From: Thiomicrorhabdus sp. 6S3-12
GTDB taxonomy: Bacteria > Pseudomonadota > Gammaproteobacteria > Thiomicrospirales > Thiomicrospiraceae
Assembly: GCF_017571475.1 (NCBI RefSeq)
Contig: NZ_JAGETW010000003.1
Location: forward strand, 62,001 to 126,000
DNA: 64,000 bases
Reading direction: 5' to 3'
Shown: positions 53,836 through 61,832 of the stretch, piece by piece
Numbering within the stretch: position 1 is the first letter of the stretch
Layout: every line of letters starts with the position of its first letter
The notes under the pieces: model-generated
Seen by the model: the letters and a program-made list of their open reading frames with translations, nothing else
The model's database searches: none
Told to the model about the DNA's origin: nothing
Translations under genes and position numbers: made by a program

Positions 53836-54714
53836 ATGGCCTGGATTCAGATCAACGTAACGGTTGAAGAAGCGCTTGCCGAGCCTTTATCAGACGCATT
53901 CATGGAATGCGAATCAGCTTCGGTAACCTTTGAAGATGCCGAGGATCAACCGATTTTCGAACCTGAAATCGGCACCACCCCAATCTGGCAAAACACCAAG
54001 GTCACCGCACTCTTCGATGCAGAAGTCAATGGCAAAGCCATTATCGAACAGGTCAAAAGCATGCTGCCGGCCGTCGCTGAACACCATTTCAGAATCGAAG
54101 CTCTGGAGGACAAGGACTGGATCCGCGAATGGATGGATCAGTTCAAACCGATGCTTTTTGGCGAAAGACTGTGGATTGTCCCCAGCTGGTCAGAAAAACC
54201 CGACCCGACCGCCGTCAACTTGATGCTGGACCCCGGACTGGCCTTCGGCACCGGGACACATCCGACAACGGCTATGTGCCTGACCTGGCTGGATCAAAAT
54301 CCGCCCCAGGGCAAAACTGTAATTGATTATGGCTGTGGTTCCGGCGTGCTGGCTCTGGCCGCACAGAAACTCGGGGCCGCTGAAGTCAAAGGCACCGATA
54401 TCGATCCGCAGGCTATTCAGGCGTCTGAACAAAACGCGCAGCGCAACGACGAGCAGATTCACTTTGCCCTAGTTAAGGATTTTGATTCCGAGCCGGTTGA
54501 TTTACTGGTCGCCAATATTCTATCCGGGCCGTTAAAAGAGCTGGCGGAAGAATTCCAGCGCCTCGTCAAGAACGGTGGCCAGCTTGTGCTTTCAGGGCTA
54601 CTGCAGACGCAGGCACAAGAGCTTCAGGAACACTATAAAACCTTCGGGTTCGACCTTGATCAGCTGGAAACTCTGGACGAATGGGCCTGTTTAAGCGGGC
54701 GCAAAAACGGATAG
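53836..54714 (+). CDS. prmA: Ribosomal protein L11 methyltransferase
   Basis: The 292-aa protein has the PrmA N-terminal L11-binding domain and AdoMet fold: LDPGLAFGTGTHPTTAMCL, then VIDYGCGSGVLALAAQKLGA and LLVANILSGPLKEL (catalytic-region NILSGPL). It trimethylates L11 at several amino groups. GGAGAG precedes the ATG, and dusB starts 6 bp after its stop. Confidence 0.97.
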   Translation: MAWIQINVTVEEALAEPLSDAFMECESASVTFEDAEDQPIFEPEIGTTPIWQNTKVTALFDAEVNGKAIIEQVKSMLPAVAEHHFRIEALEDKDWIREWMDQFKPMLFGERLWIVPSWSEKPDPTAVNLMLDPGLAFGTGTHPTTAMCLTWLDQNPPQGKTVIDYGCGSGVLALAAQKLGAAEVKGTDIDPQAIQASEQNAQRNDEQIHFALVKDFDSEPVDLLVANILSGPLKELAEEFQRLVKNGGQLVLSGLLQTQAQELQEHYKTFGFDLDQLETLDEWACLSGRKNG

Positions 54715-54720
54715 ACTTCA

Positions 54721-55710
54721 ATGCTGAAAATCGGCCCCTATCAATTTGACAATCCTCTGGTTCTGGCGCCGATGGCCGGTGTTACCGATGCCATTTACCG
54801 CCAGCTGTGCCGAGACAACGGCGCGGCTTATACTTTGGCGGAAATGGTCGCGTCCAAAAAAGACCTCTGGGAATCGAAGAAATCATCGACTCGGCACGTC
54901 AATCCGGACGATCCGGAACCCCGGGCGGTTCAGCTTATCGGTACAGATCCGCAGGAGCTGGCTGAAGCAGCGGCCTGGCAGGAAAGCCAGGGCGCGCAGA
55001 TTATCGACCTGAATATGGGATGCCCTGCCAAGAAGGTCTGCAGTGTTGCCGCGGGCTCTGCACTTATGGCTTATCCGGATAAAGTAAGCGAAATCTTCCT
55101 TGCCGTCGTTGCGGCGGTCTCGTCTCCGGTCACGGTCAAAATCCGCACCGGCACCGACCAAGAGCACAAGAATGCACTGCAGATTGCGCAGATAGCCGAA
55201 GCATGCGGACTCTCAGCAATTACCATTCATGGCCGAACCCGCGCCGATAAATTCCAGGGTCAGGCCGAGTACGACACCATAAAAAAGGTCAAGCAATCGG
55301 TCTCGCTGCCCGTGATTGCAAATGGCGATATTTGCACCCCCGAGCAAGCCCGTTTTGTATTAGAATACACCGGTGCTGACGGGATCATGATCGGTCGCGC
55401 TTCCCAGGGCTATCCATGGATATTTCGTGAGATAAATCATTATCTTAAAAACGCCCGAAAAGCGGCTCCAGTAGAAGTCATCGAGTTCCATCAGACTATC
55501 CGGAGACACCTCGAAGGACTGTACCGGCTTTACGGCCCGGAACACGGCGCACGCATCGCTCGCAAGCATATTGGCTGGTATACGCAACACCTTGGCGACT
55601 TATTGGAACCCGCTGCATGCATAGCGCTTCGCCGCCAGTTCAATCAACTAAGTGATGCCGACGCGCAACAGAGCCTGATTGAACAATTTTTCGGACAATT
55701 TCTAAAATAA
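54721..55710 (+). CDS. dusB: tRNA-dihydrouridine synthase B
   Basis: The 329-aa FMN enzyme shows APMAGVTDAIYRQLCRD, the catalytic Cys region LNMGCPAKKVCSVAAGSAL, and the FMN-binding VIANGDICTP and GADGIMIGRASQGYPW. It reduces uridine at position 17 of tRNAs. The dusB-fis pair is the standard gammaproteobacterial arrangement; dusB starts 6 bp after prmA. Confidence 0.97.
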   Translation: MLKIGPYQFDNPLVLAPMAGVTDAIYRQLCRDNGAAYTLAEMVASKKDLWESKKSSTRHVNPDDPEPRAVQLIGTDPQELAEAAAWQESQGAQIIDLNMGCPAKKVCSVAAGSALMAYPDKVSEIFLAVVAAVSSPVTVKIRTGTDQEHKNALQIAQIAEACGLSAITIHGRTRADKFQGQAEYDTIKKVKQSVSLPVIANGDICTPEQARFVLEYTGADGIMIGRASQGYPWIFREINHYLKNARKAAPVEVIEFHQTIRRHLEGLYRLYGPEHGARIARKHIGWYTQHLGDLLEPAACIALRRQFNQLSDADAQQSLIEQFFGQFLK

Positions 55711-55766
55711 GTCGCTCTTAAAGCGACGATACCAACAACCATAGCAAATTATCTTTAAGACTAAAA

Positions 55767-56024
55767 ATGACGAACATAAAAACGACTAGCCAACTTTCTC
55801 TACGCGATCAGGTTACCCGCACCCTAGAGATCTACTTTGATAACCTGCAGGAAGAATCAACCTGCGACCTGTATGAAATGGTCATTCAACAGGTCGAAAA
55901 ACCGCTAATCGAATTTGTGTTGCAAAAAACCGATTTCAACCAGACACAGTCCGCGCAGATGCTTGGTATCAACCGCAATACCCTGCGCAAGAAAATGCTC
56001 AAATACAAATTAATTGAATCTTAA
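55767..56024 (+). CDS. fis: DNA-binding protein Fis
   Basis: The 85-aa protein matches Fis: an N-terminal beta-hairpin arm, [20 protein letters not shown], and the helix-turn-helix [19 protein letters not shown]. Fis bends DNA and controls rRNA operons, recombination and chromosome structure. It lies 56 bp after dusB and 29 bp before purH, so these may share a transcript. Confidence 0.97.
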   Translation: MTNIKTTSQLSLRDQVTRTLEIYFDNLQEESTCDLYEMVIQQVEKPLIEFVLQKTDFNQTQSAQMLGINRNTLRKKMLKYKLIES

Positions 56025-56053
56025 TATTGAATCCTAAATTTTGGAGATTAACC

Positions 56054-57616
56054 ATGAAACCAGTTCGTCGTGCTTTAATCAGCGTGTCAGACAAAAACGG
56101 CATTTTAGAATTTGCCCAGTCGCTTAACAACATGGGCGTTGCCATTCTTTCAACCGGCGGGACTTACAAAGTATTGTCTGAAGCCGGGCTTCCGGTAACA
56201 GAAGTATCTGAATACACCGGCTTCCCTGAAATGATGGACGGTCGCGTAAAAACGCTACACCCGAAAATCCACGGTGGACTACTGGGTCGCCGCGGCACGG
56301 ACGACGCAATTATGCAAGAGCACGGCATCGACCCGATCGACATGGTCGTGGTTAATCTGTACCCATTCGAAGCAACGGTTGCCAAGGAAAACTGTTCGCT
56401 GGAAGACGCGATCGAGAACATCGACATCGGCGGACCAACCATGTTGCGTTCTGCGGCAAAGAACCACAACGACGTAGCCGTTGTAACCGATCCGGCCGAC
56501 TACTCACGTATTCTTGAAGAGATGCAGGCAAATAACGGTCAGCTATCGCACGCAACCCGTTTCGACCTGGCGATTAAAACCTTTGAACAGACGGCTCGTT
56601 ACGATGGTGCTATCTCGAACTACTTCGGCAAGATGTTCAACACCGAGGAAGGCGACACCTTCCCGCGTACTTACAACACTCAGTTTGTTAAGAAGCAGTC
56701 CATGCGCTATGGCGAAAACCCGCATCAGGCAGCGGCCTTCTATACCGAACGCAACGCCAGCGAAGCGTCTATCTCCACCGCAACGCAGATTCAAGGTAAA
56801 GAGCTGTCATTCAACAATATCGCCGATACCGATGCAGCACTTGAACTGGTGAAAACTTTTGAAGAAACGGCCTGTGTAATCGTTAAACACGCGAACCCTT
56901 GCGGCGTGTCGATCGGCGCCACGCAATTCGAAGCTTACGACCGCGCCTATAAAACCGACCCGACTTCGGCGTTCGGTGGCATTATCGCCTTCAACACCGA
57001 ACTGGACGGCGAAACTGCTCAAGCCATTGTTGATCGTCAGTTCGTTGAAGTCATTATCGCGCCAAAGGTGTCCGATGAAGCCAAGGCAGCGGTTGCGGCC
57101 AAGCAGAACGTTCGTCTTCTGGAATGCGGTGAATTCACCGATCAGCAAGCGGCTTACGACTATAAACGCGTGACTGGCGGCCTACTGGTTCAAGATCGCG
57201 ACTTGGGCGCTGTTGCTCAGGAAGACCTGAAAGTGGTCACTAAACGCGCTCCGAGCGACAAAGAGATGCAAGATCTGATGTTCGCCTGGAAAGTAGCGAA
57301 ATTCGTAAAATCGAATGCGATCGTGTATGTCAAAGACGGTATGACCATCGGTGTTGGCGCCGGGCAAATGAGCCGTGTTTACTCTGCGAAAATTGCCGGC
57401 ATTAAAGCGTCGGATGAAGGGCTTGAGGTTCCAGGTTCGGTCATGGCATCCGATGCCTTCTTCCCTTTCCGCGACGGTATTGATGCCGCGGCTGCGGCAG
57501 GAATTACAGCGGTAATCCACCCAGGCGGGTCTATGCGTGATCAGGAAGTTATCGACGCCGCGGACGAACATGGAATTGCCATGGTGTTCACTGGAATGCG
57601 CCACTTCAGACACTAA
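56054..57616 (+). CDS. purH: Bifunctional AICAR transformylase / IMP cyclohydrolase
   Basis: The 520-aa protein has the N-terminal MGS-like IMP cyclohydrolase domain ([27 protein letters not shown]) and the C-terminal AICAR formyltransferase domain ([31 protein letters not shown]). It does the last two steps of IMP synthesis. The ATG at 56054 has TTGGAG 8 bases upstream; the frame's upstream ATG at 56027 would add nine unrelated residues. Confidence 0.97.
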   Translation: MKPVRRALISVSDKNGILEFAQSLNNMGVAILSTGGTYKVLSEAGLPVTEVSEYTGFPEMMDGRVKTLHPKIHGGLLGRRGTDDAIMQEHGIDPIDMVVVNLYPFEATVAKENCSLEDAIENIDIGGPTMLRSAAKNHNDVAVVTDPADYSRILEEMQANNGQLSHATRFDLAIKTFEQTARYDGAISNYFGKMFNTEEGDTFPRTYNTQFVKKQSMRYGENPHQAAAFYTERNASEASISTATQIQGKELSFNNIADTDAALELVKTFEETACVIVKHANPCGVSIGATQFEAYDRAYKTDPTSAFGGIIAFNTELDGETAQAIVDRQFVEVIIAPKVSDEAKAAVAAKQNVRLLECGEFTDQQAAYDYKRVTGGLLVQDRDLGAVAQEDLKVVTKRAPSDKEMQDLMFAWKVAKFVKSNAIVYVKDGMTIGVGAGQMSRVYSAKIAGIKASDEGLEVPGSVMASDAFFPFRDGIDAAAAAGITAVIHPGGSMRDQEVIDAADEHGIAMVFTGMRHFRH

Positions 57617-57623
57617 TTTTTCT

Positions 57624-57665
57624 GGAAGGAAGGGCTTATTTGCTTAAAATCAAGGCACTCCTTCC
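57624..57665 (+). terminator. Hairpin after purH
   Basis: GGAAGGA (57624-57630) can pair with TCCTTCC (57659-57665) across a 28-base loop, followed by TTTGTAAA. It is a weak terminator candidate at the end of purH. Confidence 0.4.
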
Positions 57666-57689
57666 TTTGTAAATACGAAATATGAATAC

Positions 57690-57912
57690 CCTCCTCACGC
57701 TTTGGCGTGAGAGACAGGAGAGAATTAACCTGAATTTTGCATTAACAGCAGCTGTTCGAAGCTCGCAATACGAACAAGTTACAGCTGCGCAAAATTAAGC
57801 TTAACCTCTCTTCACAAATGCAACAGGAGTCCCTTCTTCGATTCGTTACTTGGACGCCCAAGAGACGGACATAACAATTACGGAGAAGGGAGCTTACGCA
57901 TTGTGTGTTATT
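57690..57912 (+). ncRNA. Candidate structured RNA between purH and purD
   Basis: The gap folds into several stems readable by eye: CTCACGC/GCGTGAG (57694-57700 with 57705-57711); a long irregular hairpin with GAGAG/CTCTC (57718-57722 with 57806-57810), AATTTTGC/GCAAAATT (57733-57740 with 57789-57796) and GCAGCTGT/ACAGCTGC (57748-57755 with 57781-57788); then CACA-A-ATGC/GCATTGTG (57813-57821 with 57898-57905) enclosing TCCCTTCT/AGAAGGGA (57830-57837 with 57884-57891) and CTTGG/CCAAG (57849-57853 with 57858-57862). It may be an independent small RNA or the 5' leader of purD. I could not match it to a named family; 6S RNA was considered but its conserved bubble is not evident. Confidence 0.55.
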
Positions 57913-57933
57913 CAACGAATAGGAATAAATTAA

Positions 57934-59223
57934 ATGAATATTTTAGTAATTGGTAGTGGCGGGCGCGAGCACGCTCTGGCGTGGAAAGCAGCGCAATCGC
58001 CATTGGCTGAACAAGTCTTTGTCGCTCCGGGTAATACCGGTACTGCACTAGAAGCGAACCTTGAAAACGTCGACATCAAAGTCGAAGACCTAGACGGACT
58101 TGTTAAATTCGCACAAGAAAACGATATCGGCCTGGCGATTGTCGGCCCTGAAGTTCCGCTGGTTTTAGGTGTGGTTGACGCTTTCCAAGCAGCAGGTCTG
58201 AAATGTTTCGGCCCAACCAAAGACGCGGCTCAATTGGAAGGATCAAAGGCTTTCTCGAAAGACTTCCTTGCCAAGCACAATATTCCGACAGCGGCTTATC
58301 AGGTTTTCACTGAAATCCCTCCAGCGGTTGAATACATCAAAGAAATGGGCGCACCTATTGTTATCAAGGCCGACGGCCTTGCGGCCGGTAAAGGGGTAAT
58401 CCTTGCCGATACGGTTGATGAGGCAATTGCCGCCGTTGAAGATATGCTTGAAGGCAACAAGTTCGGTGATGCCGGTGCTCGCGTGGTTGTTGAAGAATTC
58501 TTAGTCGGTGAAGAAGCCAGCTTTATCGTTATGGCGGACGGTAAGAATGTTCTGCCAATGGCCACTTCGCAAGACCATAAAGCCCGCGACAATGGTGACA
58601 CAGGTCCAAATACCGGCGGTATGGGTGCCTATACACCCGCCCCAGTAGTCACGCGAGAAATTCATGATCGCGCGATGCAGGAAGTCATTATGCCGACCAT
58701 TGAAGGCATGGCTAAAGACGGTTTGCCTTATATCGGATTCCTGTATGCCGGCTTGATGATCGATGCTCAAGGTGCACCGAAAGTATTGGAATTCAACTGC
58801 CGTTTCGGCGACCCGGAAACGCAACCGATTATGATGCGTCTGCAATCGGATCTGGTTCAGCACTGCCTGGATGCTCTAGATGGCAAACTGGATCAAGCAA
58901 CCGCTGAATGGGACTCCCGCGCTGCACTTGGTGTTGTTATGGCTGCCGGCGGCTATCCTGACGACTACCCTAAAGGCGATGTTATTACCGGTATCGACGA
59001 AGCCAATGCCGCAGATCTAAAAGTCTTCCACGCAGGTACATCAACTAACGAAAATGGCGAAACCGTTACTGCCGGCGGACGAGTTCTGTGCGTGACGGCA
59101 TTGGGCGAAAATGTTACCGCTGCACAGAAGCGCGCCTATGAAGGCGTGGCGAAAATCAGCTGGGACAAGGCTTATTTCCGTACCGATATCGGTCATCGAG
59201 CCGTCAGTCGCGAAGCGGATTAA
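57934..59223 (+). CDS. purD: Phosphoribosylamine-glycine ligase
   Basis: The 429-aa ATP-grasp enzyme starts NILVIGSGGREHALAWKAAQ and has KADGLAAGKGVILADT, the GARS signature RFGDPETQP and the C-terminal YFRTDIGHRA. It joins glycine to phosphoribosylamine in purine synthesis. AGGAA precedes the ATG by 8 bases. The long structured gap upstream suggests regulation separate from purH. A terminator follows. Confidence 0.97.
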   Translation: MNILVIGSGGREHALAWKAAQSPLAEQVFVAPGNTGTALEANLENVDIKVEDLDGLVKFAQENDIGLAIVGPEVPLVLGVVDAFQAAGLKCFGPTKDAAQLEGSKAFSKDFLAKHNIPTAAYQVFTEIPPAVEYIKEMGAPIVIKADGLAAGKGVILADTVDEAIAAVEDMLEGNKFGDAGARVVVEEFLVGEEASFIVMADGKNVLPMATSQDHKARDNGDTGPNTGGMGAYTPAPVVTREIHDRAMQEVIMPTIEGMAKDGLPYIGFLYAGLMIDAQGAPKVLEFNCRFGDPETQPIMMRLQSDLVQHCLDALDGKLDQATAEWDSRAALGVVMAAGGYPDDYPKGDVITGIDEANAADLKVFHAGTSTNENGETVTAGGRVLCVTALGENVTAAQKRAYEGVAKISWDKAYFRTDIGHRAVSREAD

Positions 59224-59267
59224 AAGCATGCCGAATTCAAGACGGCGTTAATAACTTGATATTACTT

Positions 59268-59305
59268 AAGCGCGTAATCAATTCCCTGATTTCGCGCTTT
59301 TTTTA
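59268..59305 (+). terminator. Intrinsic terminator after purD
   Basis: AAGCGCG ... CGCGCTT with inner ATCA/TGAT pairing, followed by seven T. Confidence 0.88.
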
Positions 59306-59364
59306 TGCGCTTAAAACCGGTAAAGTTGTCTCATCAATCTGCACAATCTTATGGAGCCAAGGGC

Positions 59365-59652
59365 ATGATGGACAGTATTCACAACTACTATGAACGTCTC
59401 GTAATCGAAGAAGTCCAAACCCATTATTCCGATCGGCTTGAGGACGAGTTGCTTGCCGATATGGCTTGCATTGCACTCAACTTAATTCCGCCGCGCTACA
59501 TCCGCTATGACATTGATATGTCGTTCTTCCTAACGCCCAAAGAACGCATCAAAATAGAAGAGAAAGTGCATAAAGCCTGCCGTAAAGCCTATAAGAAGAT
59601 TCTCGAACTGCCGAAGAAAAGCTCGTCAGAACCGCCACAACCAGTGGTGTAA
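59365..59652 (+). CDS. ComFB-like protein
   Basis: The 95-aa protein fits the late competence ComFB family: SIHNYYERLVIEEVQTHY near the N-terminus, then LADMACIALNLIPPRYIRYD with the conserved LN-x-LPPRY-like motif. Some ComFB-like proteins bind cyclic di-nucleotides; in many proteobacteria the role is unknown. I start at 59365 (ATGATG, with GGAG 9 and AAGGG 3 bases before), because the upstream frame to 59305 runs into the purD terminator. Confidence 0.82.
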   Translation: MMDSIHNYYERLVIEEVQTHYSDRLEDELLADMACIALNLIPPRYIRYDIDMSFFLTPKERIKIEEKVHKACRKAYKKILELPKKSSSEPPQPVV

Positions 59653-60095
59653 TTTTTCTATAGTGAAAGCACAAATCGTCCGTTTGATGATTTTACTTGC
59701 GAGCCCTCACCAGAAACTTTCGTATTTCCAACGCTCACTGCCTTCTCAACCCTCGCAAAACCCTGCTTTTTTAAACACATTACCATTTCATTAAATATAT
59801 TGTTTTTATTGCCGGATAAACCAGGCCCAAACAAAATCCACTCATACTTCACTAAATTGAATTAATACGACGAGATTTCGGTATTTTTATACCCTATTTT
59901 AACAATATTATTCACTCTCAGTTTTAAGGACTCAGTAAACAACCTTAATAATAGAAATTACTTATCATAGCAACACAGAATTTATTAGAAATAAAACACA
60001 TTCCTTGGAGAATAGCTGTTGGTTAACAGTTAAAGAAATTTACTAAGCTGTTTAACTTATATATAAAAAATAAAACTACTCAATAGAGGTTGTTT
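59653..60095. other. Intergenic region before fccA
   Basis: This 443-bp gap holds one small minus-strand frame of doubtful reality (59658-59852) and then about 200 bp of AT-rich DNA with a TATATA box near 60058-60064, the probable promoter region of fccAB. No repeat or RNA gene was seen. Confidence 0.45.
59658..59852 (-). CDS. Doubtful small ORF, 64 aa
   Basis: The frame begins with GTG at 59852 and reads KYEWILFGPGLSG, a plausible but unrecognised protein-like sequence. No Shine-Dalgarno is visible upstream and codon choice is not distinctive. It may be the decayed end of a lost gene or chance; it fills a gap otherwise without coding signal. Confidence 0.25.
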   Translation of the reverse strand: MKYEWILFGPGLSGNKNNIFNEMVMCLKKQGFARVEKAVSVGNTKVSGEGSQVKSSNGRFVLSL

Positions 60096-60416
60096 ATGCA
60101 AAAAACACTATCACGTCTGGCGAAAATTATGGCGATAGCTGCGATCGCCCCCCTTTCGTCGGCAGCTCAAGCTGGGGAGATCTCCAACGCAGAACTTTCA
60201 GCAACGACATGCTTTCAGTGCCACGGTGCAGAAGGTAAAGCCTCCGGAGGCTCAATTCCTCCTTTGGCTGGCTACCCTGAAAAAGTGATGGTTCAGCAGC
60301 TGCTGGACATGAAATCGGGTAAACGCGCCTCAACGGTTATGGGACGTCACGCACTGGGTTACAGTGATGACGAAATTCGCGCCATTGCCAAGTATCTTGG
60401 CAGCCTAAAACCCTAA
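60096..60416 (+). CDS. fccA: Cytochrome c subunit of flavocytochrome c sulfide dehydrogenase
   Basis: The 106-aa protein has a signal peptide ending SSAAQA and one haem-binding CFQCH motif (C39-H43), with the distal Met probably in STVMGRHALG. It is a single-haem, short form of the cytochrome subunit; the Allochromatium FccA has two haems. It takes electrons from FccB during sulfide oxidation in the periplasm. The ATG at 60096 has AGAGG 8 bases upstream; an in-frame TTG lies 6 bp before. fccB starts 22 bp after its stop. Confidence 0.93.
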   Translation: MQKTLSRLAKIMAIAAIAPLSSAAQAGEISNAELSATTCFQCHGAEGKASGGSIPPLAGYPEKVMVQQLLDMKSGKRASTVMGRHALGYSDDEIRAIAKYLGSLKP

Positions 60417-60438
60417 CTAAACGAGTGGAGCTTCAAGC

Positions 60439-61737
60439 ATGTTAAAACGTAGATCTTTAATTAAAGCGATGGCGGCCACCGGTTTCGGTGGATCACTAAT
60501 GGCGACTCTTCCTGGCTGTTCTTTGAATGGTACAAAAGGCTCATCGGATGCGGCACGCGTCGTAGTAATCGGTGGTGGTTTCGGTGGTGCTTCGGTAGCC
60601 AAGTATCTCAAGCGATTTGACAGCTCAATTGATGTCACTTTAATTGAGCCTAAAAAAAGCTATATGACCTGTCCTGGTTCAAACTGGTATCTGGCCGGCT
60701 TGGTGGACGCTAAAACCATCACTCATTCCTATGAATCGCTACGCGATAAACACGGCGTCAATATTATCCATTCAACCGTATCGATGGTCAGCCCGGCTGC
60801 CAAACAGGTTACATTGAATGACGGACGCGTTCTGGATTACGACAAACTGGTGGTATCTCCCGGGATTGAATTTAAATACGATGCGATCGAAGGTTATTCG
60901 GAAGATGTCATCGAACAAATTCCACACGCATATAAAGCCGGCCCGCAAACCGAACTTCTATATAAGCAGATTCGTGAAATGCCTCAAGGCGGTACTTTTA
61001 TCATGTGCCCTCCAGGCAACCCGTTCCGCTGTCCTCCTGGTCCGTACGAACGTGTATCGATGATTGCCGATTACTTCAAGCGAAATAATCCGACTGCAAA
61101 AATCATTATTCTTGATGCCAAAGACAAGTTCTCTAAACAGGGACTTTTCCAGGAAGGTTGGAAAGCGCTGTACGGCGACATGATTCAATGGATCAGTGCC
61201 TCTTCCGGCGGGAAAGTCTCACATATTGATGCAAAAACCAAAACGGTTTATACCGACTTTGGTCAATATAAAGCTGACGTGTTGAATATCATTCCGCCGC
61301 AAAAAGCTGGAAATATCGCATTTGCCGCCGGTTTGACCAACGATTCCGGTTGGTGCCCGGTAGACCAGCAGACCTTCGAATCGACCATTCACCCTGACAT
61401 TCATGTCGTGGGAGACTCTTCGATTGCCGGTAAGATGCCTAAATCCGGGCACTCTGCGGCAAGCCAAGGTAAGATGTGTGCGGCATCGATTGTCGCTAAA
61501 TTGAACGGTTACACCGTTCCGACCGCGAAAAACGTTAACACCTGCTACAGTCTGGTTGGTGCCGACTACGGTATTTCGGTTGCGGCTGTGTATCAGCTGG
61601 TTGACGGCAGTATCGTTCCGGTCAAAGGTGCCGGAGGCGTCAGTCCGATGGGAGCGGACGCAGGCTTCCGTAAAAACGAAGCCAACTACGCTCACGGCTG
61701 GTATAAGAGCATTACCATGGATCTTTGGAACAGCTGA
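60439..61737 (+). CDS. fccB: Flavoprotein subunit of flavocytochrome c sulfide dehydrogenase
   Basis: The 432-aa protein has a twin-arginine signal (RRSLIK) for folded export, an FAD Rossmann motif VVVIGGGFGGASVA (about 42-54), and Cys 78 in YMTCPGSNW, which by family comparison attaches FAD. Cys 198 (FRCPPGPYER) and Cys 369 (VNTCYS) should form the redox disulfide. It oxidises sulfide to sulfur or polysulfide and passes electrons to FccA. This is the strongest pointer to a sulfur-oxidising lifestyle in the window. Confidence 0.95.
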   Translation: MLKRRSLIKAMAATGFGGSLMATLPGCSLNGTKGSSDAARVVVIGGGFGGASVAKYLKRFDSSIDVTLIEPKKSYMTCPGSNWYLAGLVDAKTITHSYESLRDKHGVNIIHSTVSMVSPAAKQVTLNDGRVLDYDKLVVSPGIEFKYDAIEGYSEDVIEQIPHAYKAGPQTELLYKQIREMPQGGTFIMCPPGNPFRCPPGPYERVSMIADYFKRNNPTAKIIILDAKDKFSKQGLFQEGWKALYGDMIQWISASSGGKVSHIDAKTKTVYTDFGQYKADVLNIIPPQKAGNIAFAAGLTNDSGWCPVDQQTFESTIHPDIHVVGDSSIAGKMPKSGHSAASQGKMCAASIVAKLNGYTVPTAKNVNTCYSLVGADYGISVAAVYQLVDGSIVPVKGAGGVSPMGADAGFRKNEANYAHGWYKSITMDLWNS

Positions 61738-61763
61738 TTCCCAGTCGTTCAGATTCAGAGCGT

Positions 61764-61803
61764 AAAAAAGCCCGGGATTGGTTTCCAACCCCGGGCTTTT
61801 TTA
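61764..61803. terminator. Bidirectional terminator between fccB and clpB
   Basis: AAGCCCGGG ... CCCGGGCTT with A and T runs at either side; it serves both convergent genes. Confidence 0.93.
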
Positions 61804-61832
61804 TATTGGCAATCGCTATAAAACGTGATTGA

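Noticed and set aside
57690-57912. 6S RNA assignment
   Set aside because: Length and long irregular hairpin are suggestive, but the closing stem and conserved central bubble could not be recognised and a second hairpin domain is present.
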